Source: Palsa-461 sp963768185 (GTDB taxonomy: Bacteria; Actinomycetota; Acidimicrobiia; Acidimicrobiales; RAAP-2). From it: a stretch of 64,000 bases of DNA. Shown here in pieces: positions 8,594 to 16,274 of this stretch. The translations under genes and the position numbers were made by a program. Each line of letters begins with the position of its first letter. Position 1 is the stretch's first letter. Under the pieces are notes generated by a model, which saw nothing but the letters and a program-made list of their open reading frames with translations, was not told the DNA's origin and did no database searches. The DNA lies in the NCBI GenBank assembly GCA_963768185.1, contig CAVYGS010000004.1, positions 248,001-312,000 on the forward strand, given 5' to 3'.

Positions 8594-8671
8594 ATGAAGA
8601 AGCTCCTGCTCCTCGTGTTGGTCCTCGCAGTCGTGGGCGGCATCGCCGCCCGTCGCCTGCGCGAAGCCTGA
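8594..8671 (+). CDS. 25-residue membrane micropeptide
   Basis: ATG begins 5 nt after the sigma factor stop. The peptide has a Met-Lys-Lys start, about 17 hydrophobic residues (LLLLVLVLAVVGGIAA) and a basic end RRLREA. It could be one transmembrane helix with positive ends. Short peptides of this form follow sigma or regulator genes in some actinobacteria, but no function is known to me. No strong ribosome-binding site is visible, so translational coupling would be needed. Confidence 0.45.
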   Translation: MKKLLLLVLVLAVVGGIAARRLREA

Positions 8672-8684
8672 GGACCCAAGCCTC

Positions 8685-9497
8685 CTAGCGGACGAGCGCC
8701 GCTTGGCGTTCCGCGGACGCGTTCTTCCGTCGACCCAAGAGGCCGAACACCACGGCCGCGCCCGCGATGGTGATGCTGGTGAGCAGGGGGGCCGCGGTCG
8801 CGGCCCGGTCACGCAGGCGCACCGGCTTGGTGAACTGCGTGGACTCCCACCCGCGCTCGCGAGCGACGCGCGCCAGCTTGCGGTCCGCGTTCACCGCGAC
8901 CGGACGGCCGACCAGCTCGAGCATGGGGACGTCGGTCGCGGAGTCCGAGTAGGCGGTCGAGGCCGCCAGGTCGAGCCCCATCGTCTCGGCGAGCTCGGTG
9001 ATCGCCTGGGCCTTGTGCTGGCCGTCGGCGTAGAAGGCCATGCGGCCTGTGTAGCAACCCGCCTCGTCGATCTCGGCCCGTGAGCAGATGATGCCGTCGA
9101 CGCCGAGCAGCTCCGCCATCGGAAGCACGATCTCCTCGGGCGACGCCGAGACCAGATAGACGCGCTGGCCGGCCAGATGGTGGCTGGCCATCAGCTCGAG
9201 CGCCTCGGCGTAGATGAGCGGCTCGACGGTCTGGAGCAGCGTCTCACGCACGATCTGGCGCACCCGGTCCTGGTCCCAGCCCTTGGTGAGCGCAAGGAGC
9301 GTCTCGCGGATCTTGGCCATGCGCTCCTCGCCCGCGCCGAGCTGCGCATAGATCAACTGCGAGCCAATGGCGCGCGCGACCGTGCGACGTTTGATCAGCC
9401 CATCGCGTCGGAAGTGGCCGCTGAACGCGGCGACCGAGGCCTTGGTGATGACCGTCTTGTCCAGATCGAAGAACGCCGCGCTCTCCACGGCGACCAT
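8685..9497 (-). CDS. HAD-IB family phosphatase, membrane-anchored
   Basis: A 270-residue HAD hydrolase. Motif I is FFDLDKTVI (nucleophile Asp), motif II is YLVSASPEE and motif III/IV is AYSDSATDVPML. Between them lies the IB-type cap found in SerB/CicA-like phosphatases. A C-terminal hydrophobic helix (about 236-253, TSITIAGAAVVFGLLG) followed by RRK could anchor it to the membrane. The substrate cannot be named; the family includes phosphoserine and lysophosphatidate phosphatases. It faces the sigma factor convergently. Confidence 0.85.
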   Translation of the reverse strand: MVAVESAAFFDLDKTVITKASVAAFSGHFRRDGLIKRRTVARAIGSQLIYAQLGAGEERMAKIRETLLALTKGWDQDRVRQIVRETLLQTVEPLIYAEALELMASHHLAGQRVYLVSASPEEIVLPMAELLGVDGIICSRAEIDEAGCYTGRMAFYADGQHKAQAITELAETMGLDLAASTAYSDSATDVPMLELVGRPVAVNADRKLARVARERGWESTQFTKPVRLRDRAATAAPLLTSITIAGAAVVFGLLGRRKNASAERQAALVR

Positions 9498-9595
9498 GCT
9501 ACGGGCGTTGCTCGGGCGGCTCCGCGCATGGAGGATGGGTCAGGAGCGTGACGAATCGGGCGAAAACGGTCGTTTGGTCAGGTGGAAGTCGGAAG

Positions 9596-10257
9596 CTATG
9601 CGCCGACGAGCACGTTGCGGACCTCGGGCTCGGCGTCCTCGGTGACGACCACGAGCACTTCGTCCCCGCTCTGGAGCACGGTCTCGGCGCGGGGCACGAC
9701 GAGCCGATCGTCGCGGACGATGGCGACGATCGCGGCCTCCCGTGGGATCCCGAGGGCGGCGATCGCGTTGGCGACCGCCGGCGACTCCGGGGCAAGCGTG
9801 ACCTCGACGAGGTGGGCTGCTCCCCCTCGAACTCGAGCAGGCGCACGAGCGAACCGACCGAGACCGCCTCTTCGACGATCGCGGTGATGAGCTGCGGCGT
9901 GGAAACCGAGATGTCGACCCCCCAGCCCTCGTTGAACAGCCACTGGTTCTTCGAGTGGTTGACCCGTGCGACGACCCTCGGGACGGCGAACTCCTGCTTC
10001 GCCAACAGTGAGATGACGAGGTTGTCCTCGTCATCGCCGGTCGCGGCCACGACGACGTCGACCGTGGCCAACCCGGCCGCGTCGAGTGAAGCCACCTCGC
10101 ACGCGTCGGCGGCGATCCAGGTCACGTCGATCTCCCGGCGGCGGCGTTCGACGATGTCGGGGTCGCGTTCTAAGACGAGGACCTCGTGCCCGCTCTTGTG
10201 GAGGTCGCGGGCGATGGTGGTGCCGACGCTCCCGCCCCCACAGATGGCGACCTTCAC
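9596..10257 (-). CDS. trkA: TrkA-family K+ regulatory subunit (second of pair), frameshifted
   Basis: The N-terminal Rossmann RCK-N domain begins VKVAICGGGSVGTTIARDL and continues to SLVRLLEFEG. The RCK-C half (HLVEVTLAPESPAVANAIAA to VVTEDAEPEVRNVLVGA) is in another frame. One missing G in the run at 9822-9826 (C on the plus strand) restores a normal 220-residue TrkA. The GTG start overlaps the stop of the first trkA by 4 nt. These proteins bind NAD(H) or nucleotides and gate potassium channels and transporters. The frameshift is probably a sequence error. Confidence 0.85.
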
Positions 10258-10946
10258 TTGGAGTGCTCCGTGGTCGCGGTGACCCGGTCGGGGTGGGCGA
10301 GCCGGTCGGCGAGCCGGTCGAGGGCTTCCTTGGTCGTCGCGATGTGGAGCACGTCGCCCTCCTGGCCGACGAGCCCGCGGACGTCCAGCCGAGGGCTGCC
10401 CGCGCGCACGACGGCGACCAGCTTGATCCGACCGTCCTCCTCCACCTCGCTGAGCGAGCGGCCGGCCCATCCTTCGGGCAGTCGGCGCTCGACGAGGACG
10501 AGCTTGGCCGTGGCGTCCACCCACTCGGCCGAGTGCTGGTCAGGGTCGAGACTGCGGTGCACCTGGTCGATCGTCCACGGCACCGTCGCCACGGTCGGGA
10601 TGCCGAGGCGCTGATAGATCTCGGCCCGGCGGGGGTCATAGATGCGGGCCACGACGCGGGAGATCCCGTAGTTCTCACGCGCGATACGGACCGTCAGGAT
10701 GTTGGTGTTGTCGCCGCTCGTGACCGCGGCAAGCGCATCCGCTCCGATGGCCCCGGCGCTCTCGAGGTCGTCGCGGTCAAAGCCTGACCCGACCAGGCGC
10801 TGACCGGTGAAGGCGTCCGAGAGACGCCGGAATGCGCGTGGGTTCTCGTCGAGGATCGCTACCGAGTGGCCGTCGCCCTGCAGGGCGATGGCCAGCCCCG
10901 AGCCGACGCGCCCGCAACCCACGATGACGACGTGCATCCGCACCAT
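10254..10946 (-). CDS. trkA: TrkA-family K+ regulatory subunit (first of pair)
   Basis: A 230-residue protein. The RCK-N domain starts MHVVIVGCGRVGSGLAIAL with the GxGxxG nucleotide loop. DENPRAF is the acidic ribose-binding end of strand 2. An RCK-C domain occupies about residues 145-220. ATG at 10946 has an AGGGGG-like site upstream; ATG at 10937 is an alternative. The pair corresponds to mycobacterial CeoB/CeoC and lies divergent from the KimA-like permease as in Mycobacterium, so the three should form one potassium uptake unit. Confidence 0.9.
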   Translation of the reverse strand: MVRMHVVIVGCGRVGSGLAIALQGDGHSVAILDENPRAFRRLSDAFTGQRLVGSGFDRDDLESAGAIGADALAAVTSGDNTNILTVRIARENYGISRVVARIYDPRRAEIYQRLGIPTVATVPWTIDQVHRSLDPDQHSAEWVDATAKLVLVERRLPEGWAGRSLSEVEEDGRIKLVAVVRAGSPRLDVRGLVGQEGDVLHIATTKEALDRLADRLAHPDRVTATTEHSK

Positions 10947-11041
10947 GCAACATGCCCCCTGGGGGGTTGTAAAGAACGTCCCGGGCGCAGGACTGGGCCA
11001 TGAATCCCGGGTCAGTCGACCTGCCTTACTACTCTGACACG

Positions 11042-13513
11042 GTGAGCGGCCGGGCTGGCGATCTGGAGACGGCGCCCCCGCAGCCCGGGGACGAACCGGG
11101 TTCGCTGTCTGAGGGGGCCAGGCCGGCGCCTTCACCCAAAGCGCCGCTCGCGATGTCCATCGACGCGGCGGCGCGCTTCCCAGAGACGTTCCGCTACCGC
11201 CTCAAGAACAAACTGCTCGGACCGCCGCTCGTCAACGAGCAGCTCTCCAGCGAGCGCCTGTCGCGGCCGATCGCGCTTGGGGTGCTGGCGCCCGACTGCA
11301 TCTCGTCCTCCGCGTACGGCACCGAGGAGACCCTCACCCAGCTGGTCCCGGCCGTCGGGCTGGCGGCGTTCACGCTCGTCGTTCCCATCATGATCGCGAT
11401 CCTCGGCGTGCTCTTCTTCGTGACGCTCTCGTATCTCGAGGTCATCCAGCGCTACACGAAGGCCGGGGGCGCCTACGTCGTGGCCCGTGACAACTTCGGA
11501 CCGAAGATCGCCCAGATCGCGGCGGTCGCACTGCTGATCGACTACACGGTCACGGTCGCCGTGCAGACCGCCGCGGGCACCGACGCGCTCACCAGCGCGT
11601 TCCCGAGGCTCGTTCCCTACACGGTGCCCATCTCGGTCGCGGTCGTCCTCGTGCTCGTCTACGGGAACCTGCGCGGGATCCGGGAGGCGGGCAAGCTCTT
11701 CGCCTTCCCGACGTACTTCTTCATCTTCTCGGTCTCCGCCGTAATCGTGGTCGGGTACGTGAAGGCGGCCCTCGGAGACCTCCACGCCCACCCTCTGCCG
11801 CCCACCTCGGTCCTCGTCGACGGGCGCCTCGGCCACTCGGGGTCCGGTCTCCTTATGGGCATCGCGTTCATCACCCTGCTGCGGGCCTTCGCCAACGGCG
11901 GCTCGTCGCTGACCGGACTCGAGGCGATCTCCAACGGCGTGTCCAGCTTCCGCAGGCCCGAGGCGTACAACGCTCGCCGGACGCTCGTCACCATGAGCAG
12001 TGTGCTCGCGTTCCTGCTCCTCGGCGTCACCCTGCTGGCACGCTGGACCCACGCGGTCCCGTACGCCGCCGGGTCGCCGACCGTGCTCAGCCAGGAGGTC
12101 CGTTACGTCCTTGGCTCGAGCGTCGTCGCGAAAGGGCTCTTCTACGTCGTCCAGGCCGCCACGCTGTTCGTGCTGTACACGGGGGGCAACACCAGCTTCA
12201 ACGGGTTCCCCTATCTCGCCAGCTTCGTCGCGGGCGACCAGTTCCTGCCGCGTCAGCTGACTCGGCGTGGCCACCGCCTCGCGTTCTCCAACGGCATCTT
12301 GGTCTTGGCGGCGGTGGCCATCACGTTGCTGCTCGTGACCCAGTCCCGCGTGAGCGCGTTGGTCGCGTTGTACGCGATCGGCGTGTTCAGTGGGTTCACG
12401 ATGGCCGGGGCGGGGATGGTGAAACACCACCTGTCCCACCGCGAGGGGCACTGGCGCCGAAGCCTCGCCATCAACGGGTTCGCGGCCTTCTTGTCGGCGA
12501 CGGTCGTGCTGATCTTCGCCGTCGCCAAATTCACCGAGGGCGCCTGGGTCGTCGTGGTCGTCGGCCCGATCCTGTTCGTCGCCCTGCTGCGGCTCCACAG
12601 CCGGTACGTGGCCGAGGAGCAGCTGCTCGAGCTCGGGGCGTCGCATGCGACCGAGGCCCCCATCCTCAGCCGCCATGCCGTCATCGTGCTGGTCGACAAC
12701 TTCGATCTGGCGACTGCCCGGGCCCTGCAGTACGCGCGCAGCCTGACCCCCGACAGCCTCCGGGCGGTGCACTTCGACATCGACTCGGCACGGGCCCGCG
12801 AGCTCGAGAACGACTGGGGACGCCTCGGGCTCTCGCGCCTGCCCCTCGACATCGTCGAGTGCCGGGATCGGCGCCTTACCCGGGCCACGGTCGAGCTGGT
12901 GGCCGATGTGGTGGCCGACGGCGAGACCGAGTGCACCGTGCTCCTCCCGCGGCGGAGCTATCGCTCGGCGTGGCAGCGCCTGCTGCACGACCGCACGGCG
13001 GAACGGATCGCGGCCGGGCTGAGCTTCGTGCCCCACGTCAGTGCGACCATCGTCCCCTACAACGTCGGCGACATCGTGTCGGGCCGCGCCCACTGGCTCC
13101 GTTCCGCGGCGCGCCGGATGGTGCGGGCGAACGAGTCGTCGGGCTCCGATGGGGCTGCGGTCAAGACGCGGACGCTGACCGTCGACGCCGCCTTGGCCCG
13201 GCGGGCCGAAGGCACCGTGCCGATCGGCGCGGTCCAGTGGCGGCACCGGGTCCGCGTCGCCGGCCGGGTCCGGTCGGTGCGCGTTCAGCCCCGCGGGGGC
13301 ACCTCCAACCTCGAGTGCGTCCTGGTCGACGGGACCGGGGCGATCCTGCTCGTCTTCCAGGGGCGGCCCAAGATCCCCGGGATCGAGACCGGGGCACGGC
13401 TGGTCGCATCGGGAATGGTGGGCTCATGGGACCGCCGGCTCGCCATCCTCAACCCCGACTACGAGCTGGTCGCTGGGGGTGCACCGCCGACAGGGGGCCA
13501 CTCGGATCGCTGA
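11042..13513 (+). CDS. KimA-like APC-fold potassium permease with fused OB-fold domain
   Basis: About 823 residues. Twelve or so membrane helices (about residues 75-530) begin IALGVLAPDCISSSAYGTEE, typical of the KimA/YdaO group of the APC superfamily, which imports K+ with protons and is inhibited by c-di-AMP. A cytosolic region follows. The last 90 residues (RHRVRVAGRVRSVRV, LECVLVDGTGAILLVF) form an OB-fold like the separate Rv2694c-type protein encoded near the mycobacterial homologue. Thus two neighbours appear fused here. GTG 11042 is preferred because TACTCT ends 6 nt upstream; ATG 11000 is the alternative. Two trkA genes are divergent. Confidence 0.85.
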   Translation: MSGRAGDLETAPPQPGDEPGSLSEGARPAPSPKAPLAMSIDAAARFPETFRYRLKNKLLGPPLVNEQLSSERLSRPIALGVLAPDCISSSAYGTEETLTQLVPAVGLAAFTLVVPIMIAILGVLFFVTLSYLEVIQRYTKAGGAYVVARDNFGPKIAQIAAVALLIDYTVTVAVQTAAGTDALTSAFPRLVPYTVPISVAVVLVLVYGNLRGIREAGKLFAFPTYFFIFSVSAVIVVGYVKAALGDLHAHPLPPTSVLVDGRLGHSGSGLLMGIAFITLLRAFANGGSSLTGLEAISNGVSSFRRPEAYNARRTLVTMSSVLAFLLLGVTLLARWTHAVPYAAGSPTVLSQEVRYVLGSSVVAKGLFYVVQAATLFVLYTGGNTSFNGFPYLASFVAGDQFLPRQLTRRGHRLAFSNGILVLAAVAITLLLVTQSRVSALVALYAIGVFSGFTMAGAGMVKHHLSHREGHWRRSLAINGFAAFLSATVVLIFAVAKFTEGAWVVVVVGPILFVALLRLHSRYVAEEQLLELGASHATEAPILSRHAVIVLVDNFDLATARALQYARSLTPDSLRAVHFDIDSARARELENDWGRLGLSRLPLDIVECRDRRLTRATVELVADVVADGETECTVLLPRRSYRSAWQRLLHDRTAERIAAGLSFVPHVSATIVPYNVGDIVSGRAHWLRSAARRMVRANESSGSDGAAVKTRTLTVDAALARRAEGTVPIGAVQWRHRVRVAGRVRSVRVQPRGGTSNLECVLVDGTGAILLVFQGRPKIPGIETGARLVASGMVGSWDRRLAILNPDYELVAGGAPPTGGHSDR

Positions 13514-13554
13514 CCCCGCCATCGAGCCCTCCTTGCCCCGCGGCGGGCGGGGTC
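13512..13554 (+). terminator. Stem-loop after the potassium permease
   Basis: GACCCCGCC at 13512-13520 pairs perfectly with GGCGGGGTC at 13546-13554, leaving a 25-nt loop. It overlaps the stop codon of the permease. No T-tract follows, so its role as terminator is tentative. The rest of the gap to hppA shows no recognised element. Confidence 0.3.
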
Positions 13555-13742
13555 GCTAACCTCCTGCCGCCTTCAAGGGTCTGAGGACCGTGCTGAACTG
13601 CACTCCACCCCTGTCCGGCGCGGTTGCCCGAGGTACACCGAATGGTTGCGCCGCGGGCCGCCGCCGCCGGGTATCCGTCTCTCAGACCCCGGGGACGAGA
13701 CAGCATCAATAGAACAGCAAACCGAAGGGAACCAGTTCGCGT

Positions 13743-16067
13743 ATGCCACCCGTGACCCAACTTGCGCTCGAGGGCAACTATCAGAACTTCCACCTCGGCG
13801 GCACCGACAAGGTCTGGCTAGTGCTCGCGCTGGTGGCCGGCCTCATCGGAATCGTCTCGGGCCTCGCGCTCATGAGGAGCGTGCTCAAGGCCGACCAGGG
13901 CACACCCAAGATGCGTGAGATTGCTCACGCGATCCAAGAGGGCGCGCAGGCGTTCCTGAAACGCCAGTTCAAGGTGATCCTGATCATCGTGGTGCCGCTC
14001 GCGGTGCTCATCTTCTTCACCGCGACCAAGGTGAACCGGCCCGACGGGACGGTCGCGTTCACCTTTGTCCAGGCTGGGCTGCTGCGTGTCGTGTGCTTCC
14101 TGTTCGGTGCCACCTTCTCCGGGCTGACCGGATTCATCGGCATGAGCATCGCGGTCCGGGGAAACGTCCGCACCGCCGCTGCGGCGACCGGAGGCAAGCT
14201 GCCCGGGGCGCTGCGGGTCGCTTTCCGCTCCGGGGCGGTCACCGGGATGTTGTGCGTCGGCCTCGGGCTGCTCGGTGCGACGACGATCGTCTTCATCTTC
14301 CAGAACACTGCGACGGCGGTCCTGGTCGGATTCGCCTTCGGGGCTTCGCTCCTCGCCCTGTTCATGAGGGTCGGGGGGGGCATCTTTACCAAGGCCGCCG
14401 ACGTCGGCGCAGACCTCGTCGGCAAGGTCGAGGCGGGCATCCCCGAGGACGACCCCCGGAACGCGGCCACGATCGCCGACAACGTCGGGGACAACGTCGG
14501 CGACTGCGCCGGCATGGCCGCCGACCTCTTCGAGTCCTACATCATCACGATCATCTCGTCGCTCATCCTCGGCTACGCGGCATTCCGGACGATCCACCAC
14601 AACCCGACGCCAGCGGTGCTGTTCCCACTGATCGTGCCGGCGATTGGGATCTTGGCCTCGTTGGTCGGTGTGCTCCTCGTGCGGTCACGGCCGAAGGACC
14701 GCAATGCACTCTCCGCGATCAATCGCGGGTTCTGGAGCGCGGCGGCGATCACAGTGATCGGTGCGTTCCTCGTCGCGCAGTACTACGTGCACGACCTGAA
14801 GGTCTTCTACGCGGTCCTGACCGGGGTCATCCTCGCGTTGGTCGCAAGTCAGATCACCGAGCAGTTCACCTCGACCGAGCGCGGTCCCGTGAGGGAAATC
14901 GCGGAGGCCGCACGCACCGGCCCGGCGACGACAGTGCTCTCGGGCATCTCGATCGGACTCGAGTCCTCCGTCTGGGCGATCATCTCCATTGCCATCGCAA
15001 TCGCCGTCGCGGTCGGTCTCGGCCACGGAAACATCGAGCTCTCGCTCTACCTCGTCGCCCTGATCGGCATCGGCTTGCTCGCCACGACCGGCATGGTCGT
15101 CTCCGAGGACAGCTTCGGACCGGTCTCGGACAACGCGGCCGGCATCGCCGAGATGTCCGGCGAGTTCACCGGCGAGGCCGAGCGCATCATGGTGAGCCTG
15201 GACGCGGTGGGCAACACGACCAAGGCCATCACCAAGGGGGTCGCCATCGGCTCCGCCGTGATCGCCGCGGTGGCCCTGTTCGCCTCGTTCATCGAGACGA
15301 TCGGAAACCAGCTGAACCTGCACGTCAGCGGCACCGCACTCTTCAGCTCGGTCGCCACCCAGATCAACGTGGCCAACCCGACGATCTTCATCGGCTTGTT
15401 GATCGGGGGATCGGTCGCCTTCTTGTTCTCGTCGCTCGCCATCCGCGCCGTCGGGCGATCGGCGGGCACCGTGGTCCAAGAGGTGCGCCGCCAGTTCCGG
15501 GAGCACCCCGGGATCATGGACTACACGGAGACCCCCGAGTACGGCCGAGTGATCTCGATCTGCACAGCGGCGGCTCAGCGGGAGCTCGCCACGCCAGCGC
15601 TCTTGGCCGTGCTCACCCCGGCCATCGTGGGCTTCGGTATCAACTACAAGGCCCTCGGCGCCTTCCTGGCTGCCGCCATCCTGACGGGCCAGCTCATGGC
15701 CAACACGCTGTCCAACTCGGGCGGTGCGTGGGACAACGCGAAGAAGTACATCGAGGATGGCAACGAGGGAGGGAAGGGGTCCGACACCCACAAGGCCGCG
15801 GTCATCGGCGACACCGTTGGCGACCCGTTCAAGGACACCGCGGGTCCGGCGCTCAACCCGCTCATCAAGGTGATGAACCTGGTGTCGCTCCTGATCCTGC
15901 CGGCCGTGATCACGCTGCGGCACAACGAGGGTGCGCGCTACGCGATCGCCGGTGTCGCCCTTGTGATCCTCCTTTCCGCGATCGCGTTCTCGAAGCGCAA
16001 GACGCAGAGCATGATGGCCGACAACGTGTCGGAGCCCAATGTGTCGCCTGCGGTGGCTCCCGAGTAG
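13743..16067 (+). CDS. hppA: Membrane H+-translocating pyrophosphatase, K+-independent type
   Basis: A 774-residue protein with about 16 membrane helices that hydrolyses pyrophosphate and pumps protons. Hallmarks seen: KAADVGADLVGKVEAGIPEDDPRN (part of the PPi site), NVGDNVGDCAGMAADLFESY and GDTVGDPFKDTAGPALNPL. The subclass motif reads GNTTKA with Lys at about residue 494; Lys here is known to replace the K+ requirement, whereas Ala marks K+-dependent pumps. A weak GAAGGGAA ribosome-binding site precedes the ATG by about 12 nt. It can recycle pyrophosphate and help maintain proton motive force. Confidence 0.95.
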   Translation: MPPVTQLALEGNYQNFHLGGTDKVWLVLALVAGLIGIVSGLALMRSVLKADQGTPKMREIAHAIQEGAQAFLKRQFKVILIIVVPLAVLIFFTATKVNRPDGTVAFTFVQAGLLRVVCFLFGATFSGLTGFIGMSIAVRGNVRTAAAATGGKLPGALRVAFRSGAVTGMLCVGLGLLGATTIVFIFQNTATAVLVGFAFGASLLALFMRVGGGIFTKAADVGADLVGKVEAGIPEDDPRNAATIADNVGDNVGDCAGMAADLFESYIITIISSLILGYAAFRTIHHNPTPAVLFPLIVPAIGILASLVGVLLVRSRPKDRNALSAINRGFWSAAAITVIGAFLVAQYYVHDLKVFYAVLTGVILALVASQITEQFTSTERGPVREIAEAARTGPATTVLSGISIGLESSVWAIISIAIAIAVAVGLGHGNIELSLYLVALIGIGLLATTGMVVSEDSFGPVSDNAAGIAEMSGEFTGEAERIMVSLDAVGNTTKAITKGVAIGSAVIAAVALFASFIETIGNQLNLHVSGTALFSSVATQINVANPTIFIGLLIGGSVAFLFSSLAIRAVGRSAGTVVQEVRRQFREHPGIMDYTETPEYGRVISICTAAAQRELATPALLAVLTPAIVGFGINYKALGAFLAAAILTGQLMANTLSNSGGAWDNAKKYIEDGNEGGKGSDTHKAAVIGDTVGDPFKDTAGPALNPLIKVMNLVSLLILPAVITLRHNEGARYAIAGVALVILLSAIAFSKRKTQSMMADNVSEPNVSPAVAPE

Positions 16068-16186
16068 AGGACGAGCCGCTGCCGAACCTCGAGTCCCCGA
16101 GCGGACCGACCGCTCACCGACACCAGTCACCGACCCCCGCTTGGCCCGGTGACCAGGACCGTTTGCCGGTCTCGTCGGGGCGGGTA

Positions 16187-16213
16187 TTGACAGGGCCGCC
16201 GTCGGCCTTAGAT
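16187..16213 (+). promoter_or_regulatory. Candidate sigma-70 promoter for topA
   Basis: A perfect TTGACA (-35) lies at 16187-16192, followed after 15 nt by TTAGAT (16208-16213), about 60 nt before the topA start. The -10 is not canonical and the spacer is short. Confidence 0.45.
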
Positions 16214-16274
16214 GGTGTCCCGGAGGGTCCCCCCACCCCCCCTGTCGGCAGGCCGCCCGGCCAAGGAGCACACG

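Noticed and set aside
11132..13246. 704-residue antisense open frame under the potassium permease
   Set aside because: Composition is dominated by Arg, Asp and Glu in a pattern mirroring the permease codons; it has no recognisable domain or start signal.
13514..13742. Possible riboswitch upstream of the pyrophosphatase gene
   Set aside because: I compared it from memory with the c-di-AMP ydaO motif and did not find its conserved blocks; nothing beyond a stem-loop was supported.
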